From JBHIER01 sp046760705 [NCBI: bacterium] (GTDB lineage: Bacteria > JBHIER01 > G020348925): DNA of 5,609 nt. The stretch covers positions 1-5,609 of the forward strand of contig JBHIER010000247.1 of NCBI GenBank assembly GCA_046760705.1, given 5' to 3'. Below, one piece after another: positions 5,040 through 5,609 of the stretch. The notes beneath the pieces are model-generated. The model saw only the letters and a list, made by a program, of their open reading frames with translations. It made no database searches and had not been told where the DNA came from. The translations under genes and the position numbers were made by a program. How positions within the stretch are numbered: the first letter of the stretch is position 1; each line of letters starts with the position of its first letter.

Positions 5040-5609
5040 TCATTTCAGCAACACCATCCGTTTAGTGCTGGAATAGTCACCAGCCCTCAGACGATAGAAA
5101 TAGACCCCAGTGGGCACCTCGCGCCCTGAACTATCCCGCCCGTCCCATGTGACCGTATAATAGCCCGGCTCTTTATCCTCATCCACCAGCCTCTTCACCT
5201 CCTGCCCGAGAAGATTGAAAATCTTAAGCGTAGAGCGCAGAGCGTAGAGCGCAGAGCCCTCTCCCCTCCCTCCGCTCTCTGCTCTTTGCTCTCTGCTGGG
5301 AATGGCGTAGCGGATGGTGGTGGTGGGGTTAAAGGGATTGGGGTAGTTCTGAGACAAACCATACTCTGTGGGCAGGCGGAGCCGACTCTCAATATCTGAT
5401 GACAATTGAGAGGCCGCCAGATCGACCCGCACCATCTCACCGTCTCCAACCCATATGGGCTCAACTCCATTGGTGCTGTGAGCCAACCGGCCATTGATAT
5501 AAAAAGTCAATGTATCACCCACCTCTGCCCCCTCATCAACCTCCAGGGTAGTCTCATCATCTCCATAGACCGACACCAAACCGTACCAACCCTCGGTATG
5601 GATAATCAT
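5040..5609 (-). CDS. C-terminal part of a T9SS-secreted protein with type A sorting domain (5' end outside window)
   Basis: The last 189 residues are present; the gene enters from the right edge, and the Met at the edge is probably internal. Residues 8-64 look like a beta-sandwich segment (GDTLTFYING at 31-40). From 80 the T9SS type A sorting domain begins: LPTEYGLSQNYPNPFNPT, then TTTIRYAIP to 104, LKIFNLLGQEVKRLVDE (128-144), GYYTVTWDGRDSSG (149-162), GVYFYRLRAGDY (168-179) and the basic end KRMVLLK. In this system the domain directs cargo across the outer membrane after Sec export and is normally removed or used for anchoring at the surface. Residues 105-126 (between AIP and STLKI), rich in Arg, Glu and Gly, are an in-frame insertion encoded by heptamer repeats; relatives usually join these strands with only a few residues. 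The stop is TGA at 5040-5042. The cargo's own activity lies outside the window and is unknown. Confidence 0.9.
   Translation of the reverse strand: MIIHTEGWYGLVSVYGDDETTLEVDEGAEVGDTLTFYINGRLAHSTNGVEPIWVGDGEMVRVDLAASQLSSDIESRLRLPTEYGLSQNYPNPFNPTTTIRYAIPSREQRAESGGRGEGSALYALRSTLKIFNLLGQEVKRLVDEDKEPGYYTVTWDGRDSSGREVPTGVYFYRLRAGDYSSTKRMVLLK
5228..5297. repeat. Opposed heptamer arrays inserted in the sorting domain
   Basis: On the + strand four heptamers GCGTAGA / GCGCAGA alternate at 5228-5255, ending with GC. After a C/T-rich spacer (5258-5273) come three units GCTCTCT, GCTCTTT, GCTCTCT and a partial GCT (5274-5297). The second array is close to the reverse complement of the first (GCAGAGC against GCTCTCT), so the tract can fold back on itself. 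It is read through in frame and encodes residues 105-126 of the secreted protein. The seven-base period is not a multiple of three, which points to a DNA-level repeat rather than a selected peptide repeat. Confidence 0.85.

Overview
The window looks like a piece of a Gram-negative bacterial chromosome from the FCB superphylum or a related candidate phylum. Two things point there. The last gene ends in a type IX secretion (T9SS) C-terminal sorting domain with the 'NYPNPFNPTTTI' signature, common in Ignavibacteria, Calditrichaeota, KSB1, Latescibacteria and similar lineages. The first gene is an inner-membrane RND transporter. Intergenic DNA full of short repeats and decayed toxin-antitoxin genes fits the genomes of such poorly cultured lineages. 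The genus cannot be read from the sequence.

Layout. (1) 1-58: degenerate GGATTTT heptamer repeat. (2) 98-3217, + strand: an intact 1039-residue RND efflux permease, the only complete large gene. (3) 3218-3302: short convergent intergenic region with nested base pairing. (4) 3303-3926, - strand: a toxin-antitoxin operon with a near-consensus promoter, a DUF2281-type antitoxin and a MazF/PemK-type toxin. The toxin reading frame is broken by one missing T near its 3' end; restoring that T recovers a canonical family C-terminus. (5) 3927-4252: no convincing gene; a bulged hairpin and a 17-bp palindromic tandem repeat. (6) 4253-4618, - strand: a VapC-like PIN-domain pseudogene with an in-frame stop at codon 25 and a lost C-terminus. 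(7) 4619-5039: no gene, but dense secondary structure: a roughly 150-nt element closed by a 7-bp terminal stem, another long hairpin, and a 24-nt-period direct repeat. (8) 5040-5609, - strand: the C-terminal part of a T9SS cargo protein whose sorting domain carries an in-frame insertion made of two opposed heptamer arrays.

How the parts relate. The genes do not form one pathway. The transporter is a housekeeping or resistance efflux component whose adaptor and outer-membrane partners are not in view. The T9SS protein is a secreted or surface protein from an unrelated transcription unit. Between them lies a repeat-rich accessory stretch where two toxin genes have decayed and only one antitoxin remains clearly intact. 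The best candidates for something undescribed are the structured element at 4713-4862 and the heptamer-repeat insertion in the sorting domain (5228-5297).
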